DNA from: Rhodosporidiobolus odoratus
Taxonomy: Eukaryota > Basidiomycota > Microbotryomycetes > Sporidiobolales > Sporidiobolaceae
DNA length: 64,000 bases
Direction of reading: 5' to 3'
Assembly: GCA_034387635.1 (NCBI GenBank)
Contig: JAOANU010000003.1
Location: 434,001 to 498,000 of the forward strand
Positions 46,107-56,155 of the stretch are shown in pieces. The position numbers were made by a program, and so were the translations under genes. Within the stretch, counting starts at the first letter, position 1. The number at the start of each line of letters is the position of its first letter. Under the pieces are notes generated by a model. That model saw only the letters and a list, made by a program, of their open reading frames with translations. It made no database searches and was not told the origin of the DNA.

Positions 46107-48087
46107 AGGAATGTCGGTTAGTCTCCGCGTGGTTGGAGGAGATACGAGAGAGCCTGCTTACGTTGTGTATGTACTGCTTGCGAGTGAAGAAGCGAAGTGG
46201 AATGAAGGAGCGAGAGAGAGGAGCGGGACGCGCCGGCTGCAAGCTGCTGGCACCGAGGGCGCCGTCGACCTTCGTCGTCACTCTGCCGATCTCAGATCCG
46301 ACTTGCCTGATCTCTAATGAAAAATGTGTTACAGATACGAGAGCTTTTACACATCGCTGAAAACAGGGATCTACAATCGCCTGAAAGCTGCCAGGCTGTT
46401 TGCAGGCTGTTGTTTCGAGCGATACTTGGTCAGGATCGGAATCTTCTGTGGGTGTTGAGGATGGCTGTCTTTCCTGGCACTCCCGGTCACGTTTGCAGCT
46501 TCTCTGCGGAGTTCTGTCCGCGCTTGCTGCGTCTCCCCCTAGGCGACTGTGAGCAGGGTACAGGGTATCCCCTCTTCACTTTTCCGATCCAACCTTCTCA
46601 ACCTGGTTTTCCTCAGCCCATAGCTTCCGTACTCTTCTGATTCACATCCGTAGCTAAACAGTCGAGGTGACAAGGTGTCTAGAAGTGACGAAGTGCCCCC
46701 TCGGTCCGCTAATGCCCGTCTGTGCCGTCTTGTGTACTTTTCTTGGCCTCTTTGCACAAGTTGTACTCCTCTCCTCCCTGCATACGCAACGAGCATGTCC
46801 AGGTGAGAACGCTAGGCGCCGAGGACTAGAGCGGCTGTACAATGCATTGAGGCGACTGGCATGCCGCAGTCTCGCCGGAAGAAGCCTGGCGAAAAAGACG
46901 AGGAGGAAAGGTTCTTCTCCAATTCTTTGTGGGGCAGCCATTGTTCCCGCCTCGCGGACTGCTTCACACTTTCTGGCGGTCACTGACTGGTGCCGCTCCA
47001 TGAAAGAAGCCCAGACCCTCTGTAACCCGCCATGCTCAACTCGTTCGTTCTTCCTAGTCCTCCCACATCCCGCTTTCTCTGGTCCACAACCGTCTCGGCT
47101 CTTAGATTGGGGAACACACCATGCCCGGAAGCTACGGCGGGAGCGGTCGCGCTTGATTTTGGTTGAAAACCGCGGCCTGGCTTGCTTGATACTGCGCCGA
47201 GTGGCTTGACCGGCTAGACACCGTCAAGGCTACTCAGCCGCCGCATTAGTTGCTGAACGTGGATAGTGCTTATGGGAAGACTCGCCGCTGTGCAATCTAA
47301 CAAAGATCAGGGTGTGTGAAGAAAAGACAGGTTTGTACCCCAAAGCAGTGTGTACTATGCAAGGATCGCAGAACCCCAAGTCCTACGCTTTCGCAGCTCC
47401 TTCTCAAGCTGTGGGCTCTTTCTGGCTGTGCTGAGAATGGAACACAGGCAGCCCCTACAGAGATTGACATTGCCTTGCTCCATCCATGTGCATGCTCTTA
47501 TGGATTGGCAAGCATTCGTGCAGCTCAGCACCTGCTGGTAGACACGGTATCTCCACGGCTGCAAATCTGCGCCTTGCACGGCAATAGCCTCATGACGAGG
47601 TTGAGCAGCTATATCCCTGTCTTCGGCTTCCACTTTGACCTTCTCAAATCGTCTGACATCTTGTCACAGCCGTCCCGTCGCTTCGTGAGGCTCTCGATAC
47701 TCATCAGCTTAGTGCTGTACTATGTCTTGGTCAGACATCTACCCTGCCGACCCGCTTGCGGGCGGGTGCGCGGCATTGCCAGGACTCTTCACTGTGGCAC
47801 ACATCCTCGACGCAGTAGTGAATGCCAAGAGGATAGGCCCACCTCCTGTTCTCTACCCCTGTCAGCCTTTCATGCTCTGACCTGTACTTGCCTGGGCCAG
47901 TGGACCAATGCAGACCGTCCTAGTCGAGGATTGCCATACGTCAACTGATCTCTTCTTTCCCCTCTGGACCTGTTGCAATAAGGCTCCAGCGTAAGCTTCG
48001 GAGGCGTCAGTACAGATCAATTAGGCAGTAGTGGATGTTAAGCCGGTGTGCAATATATCTCATAAATAAAAATGTCTTTACAAGTAA
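46107..48087. other. Gene-poor, lower-GC region, left part
   Basis: No supportable gene. The longest open frame (47316-47948, plus) has cysteine-rich, family-less text and codon use unlike neighbouring genes. AT content is visibly higher than elsewhere (for example 48030-48085). The sequence may be decayed repeat DNA. The first 200 bp are the leader side of the DUF4267 gene. Confidence 0.4.
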
Positions 48088-48160
48088 GACTCCATAGCTC
48101 AGTTGGTTAGAGCGTCTGACTGTTAACAATAGTCAAGCATCCATCAGGAGGTCGACAGTC
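48088..48160 (+). pseudogene. Decayed tRNA-Asn copy
   Basis: The 5' half matches the intact tRNA-Asn at 48559 almost base for base (TAGCTCAGTTGGTTAGAGCG, then the TCTGA stem and GTT anticodon), with an intron-like insert. The T arm is destroyed: GGCGGTTCGAACC is replaced by unrelated bases, and the acceptor stem has lost its partner. It is preceded by a similar GTAAGAC context. Confidence 0.75.
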
Positions 48161-48558
48161 ACAAAGGGGCAACTGCAGCGCTTGCGAGGTTCGGCCAGGA
48201 TGTGCTGGAAGACGCTCAGGGTTCTGACCTTGGCCTCGGGTAGTTTCAGCGGGCTCCAGTTGTCCACTACCCGCTGTTCTCTCATCTCAGTCTTCCTTCA
48301 CCTGAGAGATACAGGAACCTGCAAGCATTCGGTGACAGCTGGTGACAGAGCACTTTGCGAGGATTCACAGGCTTGCCAGACTTGGCAAGGCCCAAAGCCC
48401 ATGTCACTCGGGTTCCGCCTCGTCACGTCCTGCAACAATACGTAGACATGGGAATCTACTGCTTGCGAAACTGAGGTGTGGTCTGCGGTTTTCTCGCAGC
48501 ATGACACTTTGGGATTCACCAAGTTTATAATGCTTGTTTTGGCGCTCACAGTAAGTAA
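48161..48558. other. Spacer between tRNA-Asn copies
   Basis: No gene or repeat I can support; the base composition is that of the surrounding island. Confidence 0.4.
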
Positions 48559-48649
48559 GACCCTGTAGCTCAGTTGGTTAGAGCGTCTGACTGTTAAACT
48601 AGTCATTACACTCATCAGGAGGTCGGCGGTTCGAACCCGCCCGGGGTCG
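48559..48649 (+). tRNA. tRNA-Asn (GTT) with a 17-nt intron
   Basis: A full cloverleaf can be drawn. The acceptor stem GACCCTG pairs with CGGGGTC (48642-48648, discriminator G). The D arm is GCTC...GAGC and the anticodon stem TCTGA/TCAGG. The loop reads CTGTTA then, after the intron, A. The T arm is GGCGG-TTCGAAC-CCGCC. The intron lies one base 3' of the anticodon, the canonical place. The A and B boxes are intact. A run of A follows at 48670; a Pol III terminator would be T on this strand and is not obvious in the first 30 nt. Confidence 0.92.
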
Positions 48650-50503
48650 TCGGAAAAGGAGAGGGAAAAGGAAAAAAAAAAAAAGGAGAAACGAGGCCCC
48701 CCCTCTCTGTCTTTTTGCCCTCATTCTCATTCTCTCGGGCTCATCGGACTTGCAAGCTCAATCCTATCAGCCCGCACAGGGCCTGCCGCGAGCCGTCGCT
48801 CAGAGGCGGTCAGTCAGTCTTTCTGAGACAAAGTGAGGTTTGGTGCGGTACCTTTTGCAGGGAAAGTTTGGGTTCCTGCCTTTGTGGCAGCGGAGGTCCC
48901 TGCTTTGTGAGAGCCAGTGAGTGGCGCACGAGCCACCCTCTTGCTCGTAGAGAGGCTTTGCAGCTCACCTTGCGTAAAGTTGTCATGCAGCCACCCTTCA
49001 ATCATTGTCCTCCTCCGTGTTCCTGCTCTCCAGAAGTGGACCACACTTGCCAAACCTGTACCACACGCCCCTTGCAGAGCTCAAGTACGTTTGCTAGGTT
49101 ATGCATAGCACAAAGGATAATTGTCTAGGTATATCAAATATCCTCATACGCAGGGTTTGCTTTTCGCCTGCCCTCAACTAGGCGTCAAATCTGACGTCGT
49201 GTCAGAGTTGCTGACACTGGTCTGACACCATCAGAACTGCCGTTGATGTAGTACACAGTTCCCTGGGTGAGATCTCTGACCCCTCAGGTGGGCATTGCAC
49301 AACATTCGGGACTTGAGAAGGTCAAGCCGGATTCTGCTCCAGGTCATCTTGAATATTAGGTCCAGTTCTCTCTGTTACGCAGGTTGCACAATGGCTACTC
49401 ATTTGCTTCGTCATTCCACATTATATGCAGCTGCGAGACCCCCCCCATACACCTGCGGAAATTTCGAGATAGCCATTGTTGCTTTTCCGCTTGTACTGTA
49501 CAGCTAGGATCAGGTTCAATCCTTTTCTTTGACGGTGTTACACCACGGCCATTGAGCTTTGGGGCACCGTTGCATCATGGGGAGCTGTGAGTCCCTAGAA
49601 AAGTACGAACAGAAAATGCAGATCAGATCCTTTCCCCTTTCGAAGAGCATAAAAAGTTCAGCAAGTCGACCCTCCTTTTAGAGCGCCACCACAGCTGTAC
49701 GGAGTCTAGGATAGCAGCAGAATGCGGTTCGTCAAGTGAAGGGGGAGAGAAGAGTGCACAAATCAAAGTCAGCCTCGCAAGCGACTGGTCAGGCAATCTC
49801 TGCCCGTTTCGCTTCCGCTTCTGCCTTTCTTACATCCCTCCTCTGGTCTCCTCGCTCACTCTCCATGGGGCCAGCCTGGCAGAGCTCTTCACAGCCAAAA
49901 TTGAGGTCGAGTTGAGCAAGGATGGTAGCAGTAGAATATGGGTCGGAAGTGAGGCAAATGCGACTATGATAGCTTCTGCAGGGAGGAAAGACAGCCTGTG
50001 ACCCCACAGGAGCAGCGATACACACAGAGACGGGAAGCAGGAGGACAGCATGAGAGCAAGGGTTCTCCACTCTTCCTGCTAGCATGGCTAGCTATAACAC
50101 CCCCATTTGTTAAGTCTTTTTCCTTACTGTTTCCCCTTCACTCCTTCTGTCGGTTCCGCGCTGGCATTTCCTTTTTCATAGCCCTACAACCCGCCTTCCT
50201 CGCTCTCTCGACGATTCGGACGGTTATGGACTTGGGAGGAAATGTTGAGTGATGGAACGGACTTGTAGCGATGGGCTTCTTCTTCTTTTTTTCCCAGCAT
50301 CAGCAACGAGGGTTACTTCACTGTTACCTTGTTCTCTCGCTCTCTCTCGGCTACAAGCTACCTTACCTCGCTGGTTCCGCGGCCTCCCACCTGGTCGACG
50401 TCGCTGGCCCCAGCACTTCCGCTCATTCTCTCCCTCCAATTCTGCTTCTCCTATCTGCTGTCAGGTTGCAGATAGTACGAACCCTTTCAGAGACCTTTGC
50501 ACC
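48650..50503. other. Gene-poor region, right part
   Basis: About 1.85 kb without a gene I can support. It contains an A tract (about 48670), a small hairpin (49199-49217) and, at the right end, pyrimidine-rich DNA leading to the gene at 50504. A 98-codon frame on the minus strand (49789-50085) was considered and rejected. Confidence 0.4.
49199..49217. repeat. Short inverted repeat (7-bp stem)
   Basis: GTGTCAG and CTGACAC flank a 5-nt loop; a third related word (CTGACACC) follows within 10 bp. It may be chance, a binding-site cluster or part of a dead element. Confidence 0.5.
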
Positions 50504-53009
50504 ATGAAGGACGCTCTCAAGTCCTCCGCTCACAACAGCAAGCCGGCCCTACCCATTTCCTCCATCTCTTCATCAACACTCTCTCCGTCTCAAGCTCGAT
50601 ATCTCTTTGGCCCTCAGCGCAAACGCACTGTTCCTACTATCCTACCTACGTCCTCCGACTCCGATCCCTCCAACATTGGGGGTGATAACAGATCTCGCAC
50701 TTTCCCCACCTCCTCCAGCAACTGTCCTCCCTCATTCACCCAGTCCACCTCCAATCACACTCACCCAGACCATACCCTTTCCAACTATCTCAGCAGTCAG
50801 CCCGAAGCAAATGGAACAGCGCACTCTGGCTTCCTCGACCTCACGATTCTCGATGAAAATTCCGACCTTGAAATCCTCGACCTGACCCAGTCTGATGTCG
50901 TCCGTGACTCGGACGACGAGGTCATGATTGATACAAATGAGACTGAGGAGGACTCCAAGTGTGGGTGTGACAGCTCAGAAAGCAGTTTCGCGGAAAGTGA
51001 CGGAGGCGAGGAGAACGCACCTCTTCCTCGCGGCAAATCGTCTACCTCTACTGCCTCACCTCAACCTGCACCCGAGACCCCCGGTTACGACGAGCTCAAG
51101 TCCCGTGAGGATTACTTTCGCGCGACCGGTTGGCTGCACCATCTCTCGCACCCCCTTCCTGCGGCGCGCAAGCGCATTTCGGCTGATGCTGAAGAGGGAA
51201 AAGCGGCTGCGCTCAGGGGGGGCAGGGAGGATGACGAGGAGTTTGGGATGGCGTTTAGGGGTGCGCTGACCCCATTGACGTATGAGGGTAACGGGGTGGC
51301 GCATGGAATGTCGCTGGCATGGTTCGATCGGATGAAGCTGGCGAAGGAAGGACGGCAGGCTCAAATCAGGCTTGAGCAGGAGCGCGACGAGCGAAGGCAG
51401 CAGCAGCAGAGTGGGAAAGGGAAGGGGAAGTGCCTCCCGCCCCTCCCCGAGGTTCCTCCCCTCCCCGCCGACCTCGCTTCTCGTACACTCTCCAAAGATT
51501 GGCACTCGCGAGTCGACTACAATGCCCAGGAGCTCTTCGATCACGACTTTGGCGCGGCTCGCCTCCTCTCCGACCCCGAGATTGCGCCTGTCTTCGCTGC
51601 TGCCTGTGCCGATCTCAACGCAGGTCGTGCTCCTCCGCTTCGCCTCCTCCCACCGCACATAATGGCGCAGTGCGTAAAACCGGATGGTTACCTGTTTCAC
51701 AAGACGGACGCGAACGACATAAGCAGGTATGGAGATAATGGAGAATGTTCGGAGTCGGTCAGGACGGCGCAAAAGGTGTTGAGGAATGAAGGCATACAGC
51801 TGGGGGCTTTCGTGTGCTATTCTAAATCGGAGTTGGACTTCTCTTCCTTGCTGACGTACACTCCCCTGCAGGACGCAGCAAACCAATGCGCTGGTGGGGC
51901 AATCAGGAACCGTTTCCGCCACGCCAATAACCAGGAGCCGCTCACTGCTGTCAGCGCCTCAGCAAGTATTCTTCAAGCAGAGCGCTTTGAGCTTTCGTGT
52001 AAGCCGTCCTTTTCTCACTTCCTCTCTGGCCTTACCTCCTCCTGATTTTGCGTTCTGACTTCTCTGCCTACCCTATGTTCTCTTTCCTGTCCCCTGCTGG
52101 CCTAGGCCTATTCGAGGAGCTCGACCAGGTCTATAAGATCCGCCTCTCCATCATCATCGCTACCGGAATCGCACCGCAATACATTCTCACCACGACAAGC
52201 AATCAGAAATCCGCCCAAAAAGCATGGCACATGGTCGTCTCGCCGTTTGGTTACCCCTTTCGAGTCCTTCGCGGTCACCACGGACGCTGTTTCTCTACAG
52301 TGTCAGCAGACGTCTCCGCTTGTCTTCATCTAGAAGAGGCAGCAAATCTTGCCGAGGTTGCAGCGAGCCAAGCTGCCACGCCCCTTGCATCCCCTTCTGC
52401 CCAGCCACCTCGCCCTGCAGAGCGCCGACAAACCTCGCTCAACCCTTCCCAAAGTACCCACACTCCAGCTACCACTGTTCTCACGACCGCGTCCAGCATC
52501 TTCCAGTTCGAGGCCAAGCTTCGCACTGCAACTGGCCGTCAAAACATCCTCAAGGTCAAGACGTTGCATCGCCGCCTCTCAGTCTCCGTTACCTCTTCTC
52601 CGGAACGAATCATCACCGCCGTATCGAAGCGCCTTTCCTCTCGCAATCTTGCTCTTCCAGGATGCGGAGTGCCCTGGTCGAAGACAGAACGCAAACGCAG
52701 CCAGGCTAGTCTGAGCGCTGCATCGACCAAGGGCGCAAAGACCGAATGGTTGAAGGTTCACGGCGCGGCTGACCGCAAACCACCGTGCTTTGTCTGCGGA
52801 AGGGTTTGGTTGTTTCTCCTCTCACCCGCTTTAGTGCCCCGCTGACCTTCCCTGGCTCTTTTTCCAACTTGCAGATCGAGTCAAAGAATTGGGTATGGGA
52901 CCGAGAGGAGCCCACTCGACGCCGGTGCGACAGCTGCTACGGGTATTGGCGAAGACACGATGGCGAGGAGCGCACCCCCGGTCGTTACTGCTGGGAGCCT
53001 CGTCACTAA
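50504..53009 (+). CDS. GATA-finger-like protein, function unknown
   Basis: Three exons (50504-51998, 52106-52803, 52875-53009) give 775 residues. The N-terminal third is Ser/Thr-rich, with two LDLT-type acidic hydrophobic motifs (GFLDLTILDE, LEILDLTQSDV) that resemble SUMO-interacting motifs. The middle has REDYFRATGWLHHLSHPLP, a coiled coil with a Gln run (QIRLEQERDERRQQQQ), and IMAQCVKPDGYLFHKTDAND. The last two exons form a C-x2-C-x19-C-x2-C finger: CFVCGR, then NWVWDREEPTRRRCDSCYGY followed by WRRHDG. This is the spacing and CxxCxxYWR.HG layout of GATA-type fingers such as the MTA proteins. The intron cuts between the two Cys pairs. The 50504 ATG is preferred over an in-frame ATG at 50249 because the upstream part reads like a leader. 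Confidence 0.7.
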
Positions 53010-53182
53010 GCAAGGTCAGTGTCTCATTACCACCTGCTTCCTCCTCTCCAGCTAAGCATTACCTGTGCCATGTAGCCTTTTCTGGTCCTCTTTTCCCACC
53101 CCGAAATCGCCCCGCCTACCCTCCCTTTGCTTCCCAACCGCTCGCACCTACCTCACTCCCTCCTTCTCAGCACGCTTTTCCC

Positions 53183-54411
53183 ATGTGCCTCGTCTTTCCA
53201 GCTCTCCATTGTCTCCTTCTTCCCTCGACAGAACTATTCCTCTCCGCCGAATTCTCCTCTCATACCTTCACCACCGTTCTTCCTCTGACGCGCATCACAT
53301 CCAAGCCGGAGCTTCTCTTCACTCGCTTGACGCTTCCCGCCCTCTCCTCCGCTACTTCACCTGAGTCAGCTCTCGCCCCGTCATCCGTACTCGCAATCTC
53401 ACTTCGCATCTCACAACCGGCCACTGACCTTGCTCTTGAAGTATAGCTCTTCTGACACGACTTTTCCCGGCATTTTTATCCTGCCCGTTCATCCCGCACG
53501 ACCTCTCGTCCTCTTCTACGGGTTTTCGGCGACCATTTTCCTTACGGTACGTCGGTCTGCGTCTCTGCACCGCAAGCGAGTTGACTGAGCCGTCATCGCT
53601 TTTTTCCCTCCGTGTCTTCTTTTAAAGCCAGCCTTGCTATGGCTTCGCCCTCGACTTCTCCGAAGTGGGTGACGTTTATCCGCGCCAGCTGACGGTACCG
53701 CTAGTACTGGTACGCCTCGCCAATCTTCCAAGCGATCTCGTCGCTGACCCCCGCCCTCCTTCGGCAGGCCTCCCTAGCGTGCGGCATTTCAACCTTTTGA
53801 ACACCTGCAGAGTTGCCAGCTTAGTCTGGTGCATTTTTGACGTCCGCCTGACTGCAGACTCATTCCGCTGCTAACAAACTTCCCTCCCACAGCCTCTCAT
53901 CTGCTCGTTACCGAATCTTCCTCGCTCAACCTTTCCCGTTCCCGGCCGTACCTCGGTGAGCAGCGTTCTTGGTGGTCCCTCACTCGCCAGCTGCTGACGC
54001 CTCCTTCTCCTCCACAGCCTTGCACAGCGGACCATAGCAGCAGAAGCCTTCGGAGTCGCGCTGTCTCTCGCAGGCAAGTACATCCCTCGCAATTTCAGCG
54101 CAAGCTGGGACACGCCTGACCGAGATTTCTTGCGCAGACAGCGAGGTATACAGAGCCTCCCACCCACCTGCGCTCTTCTCCAGTCGTACCTTTGTAAGCC
54201 CTGCTGTACTCGCCTCTCCACGGGCCCCTCGTCTCTGCGCCTCCGCTTCCCCCTTACTCCTGTCCGGCGTCTTCAGCGTCTCCGTCTCGTCTTTGCCGTT
54301 CCCTCGCAATTCAGACTCGAGTCTGTACTGTACTACCCTTTCGCTTGCGTCCCTTTCTTCTTCCCTTCCCTCCTGGTCGGACCAGACGAAGACAAAAAGA
54401 AGAGGAAATGA
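53183..54411 (+). CDS. Intron-rich ER-type membrane protein, possibly seipin-like
   Basis: No single open frame shows this gene. It appears when small exons are joined: 53632-53709, 53768-53778 (11 nt), 53893-53955, 54018-54073, 54138-54193 and 54277-54411. They keep one frame through five introns with good CTGAC/CTAAC branch sites (one donor is GC). The text reads YGFALDFSEVGDVYPRQLTV, PLVLASLALSSARYRIFL, RLAQRTIAAEAFGVALSLA, DSEVYRAS, FRLRLVFAVPSQFRLESVL, YYPFACVPFFFPSLLVG, and ends DEDKKKRK, a membrane helix then a KKxx-type ER retrieval signal. The VPLV...VYRAS...LYYPF order recalls seipin, a lipid-droplet protein, but this is weak. The 5' part is unresolved; the ATG at 53183 is a guess, followed by open text with LAISLRISQPATDLALE. 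Confidence 0.45.
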
Positions 54412-55231
54412 GGAAGAAAAGAGCCTCTTCAATTTTCCCGTTAGCCGCTCATTCCCTTCTCGAGCCCTTATCTCACTTGCGTCTGTCACCCTCCCTACTT
54501 CCTCTCTGCTTCCTGTCAGCTCTTCAAGTTGAGAAGAGAAGAGGGAGGCAAGAAGCAAAAACAGTTTGTTCTTCCGTTCGCGCACCTTTCCTTGTCCCGT
54601 TCGCTTTCGCCCGTCTGGCGTCGTTCTCTCTCTCATCCATTTTCCACCTCCGCGCCGTGCATCCTTCTCTCGCTCGGCCACTCTGATCGCGCCCGCGGCA
54701 GAAAGTGTCCTGGGAGCTGTGTGCATGCTGTTTCCTTGTCCATGCTCCTACCCATGCGCTCTTCCCTCCATCGCTTGCCTTTGCGCACTACAGCTGCATG
54801 TCGCTGCAGAACGTATACTCACGTTACACAACCGCTGGACCATCAGACACACGTAGATGAAAGAGATGAAAGCCAAAAAGAGGAAAGGGCAAGGCAAAAG
54901 AGGATTGTAGGGTGGCGGAGCAGCGGCGTGTTTTCTGCTTTCATAGGGTGAACAACGAACATCCAGCGAGCCCACGAGAGCCGCCGGAACCCCGCAGACC
55001 AGAGAAGATCGAGGACAGCGAAGCGGCGCCAACTCGGAAGGAGATTTCCGTATGCAAGGGGTACAACCAATGTGTCGACGAGGTCACCTGCGCAGCACTT
55101 CCAGTGTGGGGTACGAAGTACGAGAGTGAGGGCTAGGGTGCATCCGGCAGTCGAGGCCTATACGTGGCAAACCTGACAACTTCAGCAAGGCAATCTGAAC
55201 CAGAGACCACAACCCTTGTAACCCTCACGCT
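54412..55231. other. Intergenic, 3' flanks of convergent genes
   Basis: About 820 bp. Long open frames occur on both strands because the DNA is pyrimidine-rich and poor in stops. No splice-supported continuation or family text was found. Confidence 0.4.
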
Positions 55232-55836
55232 CTACACCTGTCTCTCGCCCGTCTTCACCGCAGACACCTCTGCTCGGGCCTCTGTCGCTGAAAAAGAAGC
55301 TGCACTTTGCGCGCTATTGACGGCGGAGCGAAGTTGGGAGAATGTTCGGGAGAAGAGGTCGGCGTAGTTGGCAGTCTGGAGGGAATAGAGGGCCGAGCCG
55401 AGTTGTTCATTCCACTGCAGATGAGGCGTGATCAGTGGTGTCGCGAGAGAAGAGGGAAGACGGCGAGTAAGTCATTGGAAAGACAGACGAAAGAAAAGCC
55501 AACATACCCTCGCTTTCAACTCTTCTGAGAAAGCTAAGCGCTGAGGAATGACGGTACGACCAGCCGCACCCTCCAACTCGGTTGACTGCTGTTGATTCGG
55601 GGCGGCCTGTACGAGTTGTCGGCTCAGGTCGTGAAGGTCGTTTGACAGTTTGTCGGTAGTGCGGGCGATGTCGTCGTGATAGTAGAGAGTGAGGCTGCAC
55701 GGTTCGGAGGTCGTAAGATACTCATAGTCCAGTGGCTCTGAGCATGCAGTTTGCGGTCAGTGGGAAAGGGAGGGGAAGAATGAGGACATACCCGCCGGCA
55801 ACTGCACCACCAGTTATGAACTTGTAGAAATAGGAC
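55232..55836 (-). CDS. MICOS subunit Mic12/Aim5-like (tentative)
   Basis: Small protein with an N-terminal membrane segment, MSYFYKFITGGAVAGGY (start 55836). After an intron it reads LTLYYHDDIARTTDKLSNDL, HDLSRQLVQAAPNQQQS, LAFSEELKARWNEQLGSALY and SLQTANYADLFSRTFSQL, and ends KTGERQV at the TAG 55232-55234. A short protein with an N-terminal helix, a central coiled coil and a late KxRWNxxLxxA segment fits fungal Mic12, which bridges MICOS at cristae junctions. The first intron is uncertain: the frame needs a GTCCTC donor with a CAGAG acceptor; the stronger-looking GTATGT donor leads to a stop. Divergent from the methyltransferase gene. Confidence 0.5.
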
Positions 55837-56155
55837 ATGACAGCAGGGGTATGTAAGCCTCTTTTGGAGCGTATCAGACAGTCCAACGATGAGAACGAGG
55901 GTAGGGAGGAAGCCAGAAGCGGAGCTGGTCGTCTTGTGCTTCTGTTCCGCTCGCTACACAGGAACGAGACTTTACAGCGACTGGCCAAGCAGCCTGCAGC
56001 GTATACAGCTACACCTGAACCGTACTTTCTGCGTCAATTCCCCGTCATCGCTGTTCCCTCCTCGCCATCTCTTTTCATCAACTTTCTCCTCTTCCGCTCG
56101 ACGCCGCACAAATACGGACCCTAGCGCTCGTCGATCACCGCGAAGTAGGGCAAAA
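55837..56155. promoter_or_regulatory. Divergent promoter region, Mic12-like gene and NTM1
   Basis: 319 bp between divergent start codons; the right half is CT-rich. No site can be named. Confidence 0.4.

Noticed and set aside
46141..46281. Extra 5' exon (MTTKVDGALGASS...) for the DUF4267 gene
   Set aside because: It ends in a good donor, but joining it to the acceptor before 46024 breaks the frame, so it is at most untranslated leader.
47316..47948. 210-codon plus-strand frame
   Set aside because: Cysteine-rich text with no repeat, domain or splice support; composition matches the surrounding non-coding island.
49789..50085. 98-codon minus-strand frame with a charged C-terminus (ending AEAEAKRAEIA)
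   Set aside because: The tail reads like protein and has a splice-acceptor-like site before it, but no upstream exon, family resemblance or promoter was found, and it lies in the gene-poor island.
50249..50503. N-terminal extension of the GATA-like protein from an upstream in-frame ATG
   Set aside because: Reads as a Phe/Leu/Arg-rich leader with a T-rich run; the ATG at 50504 begins typical Ser-rich protein text. A presequence cannot be fully excluded.
53980..54726. 248-codon minus-strand frame rich in Arg, Glu and Lys
   Set aside because: It is the antisense of a stop-poor pyrimidine-rich stretch and overlaps the better supported plus-strand exons.
55164..55528. Plus-strand frames opposite the Mic12-like gene
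   Set aside because: Antisense shadows without homology.
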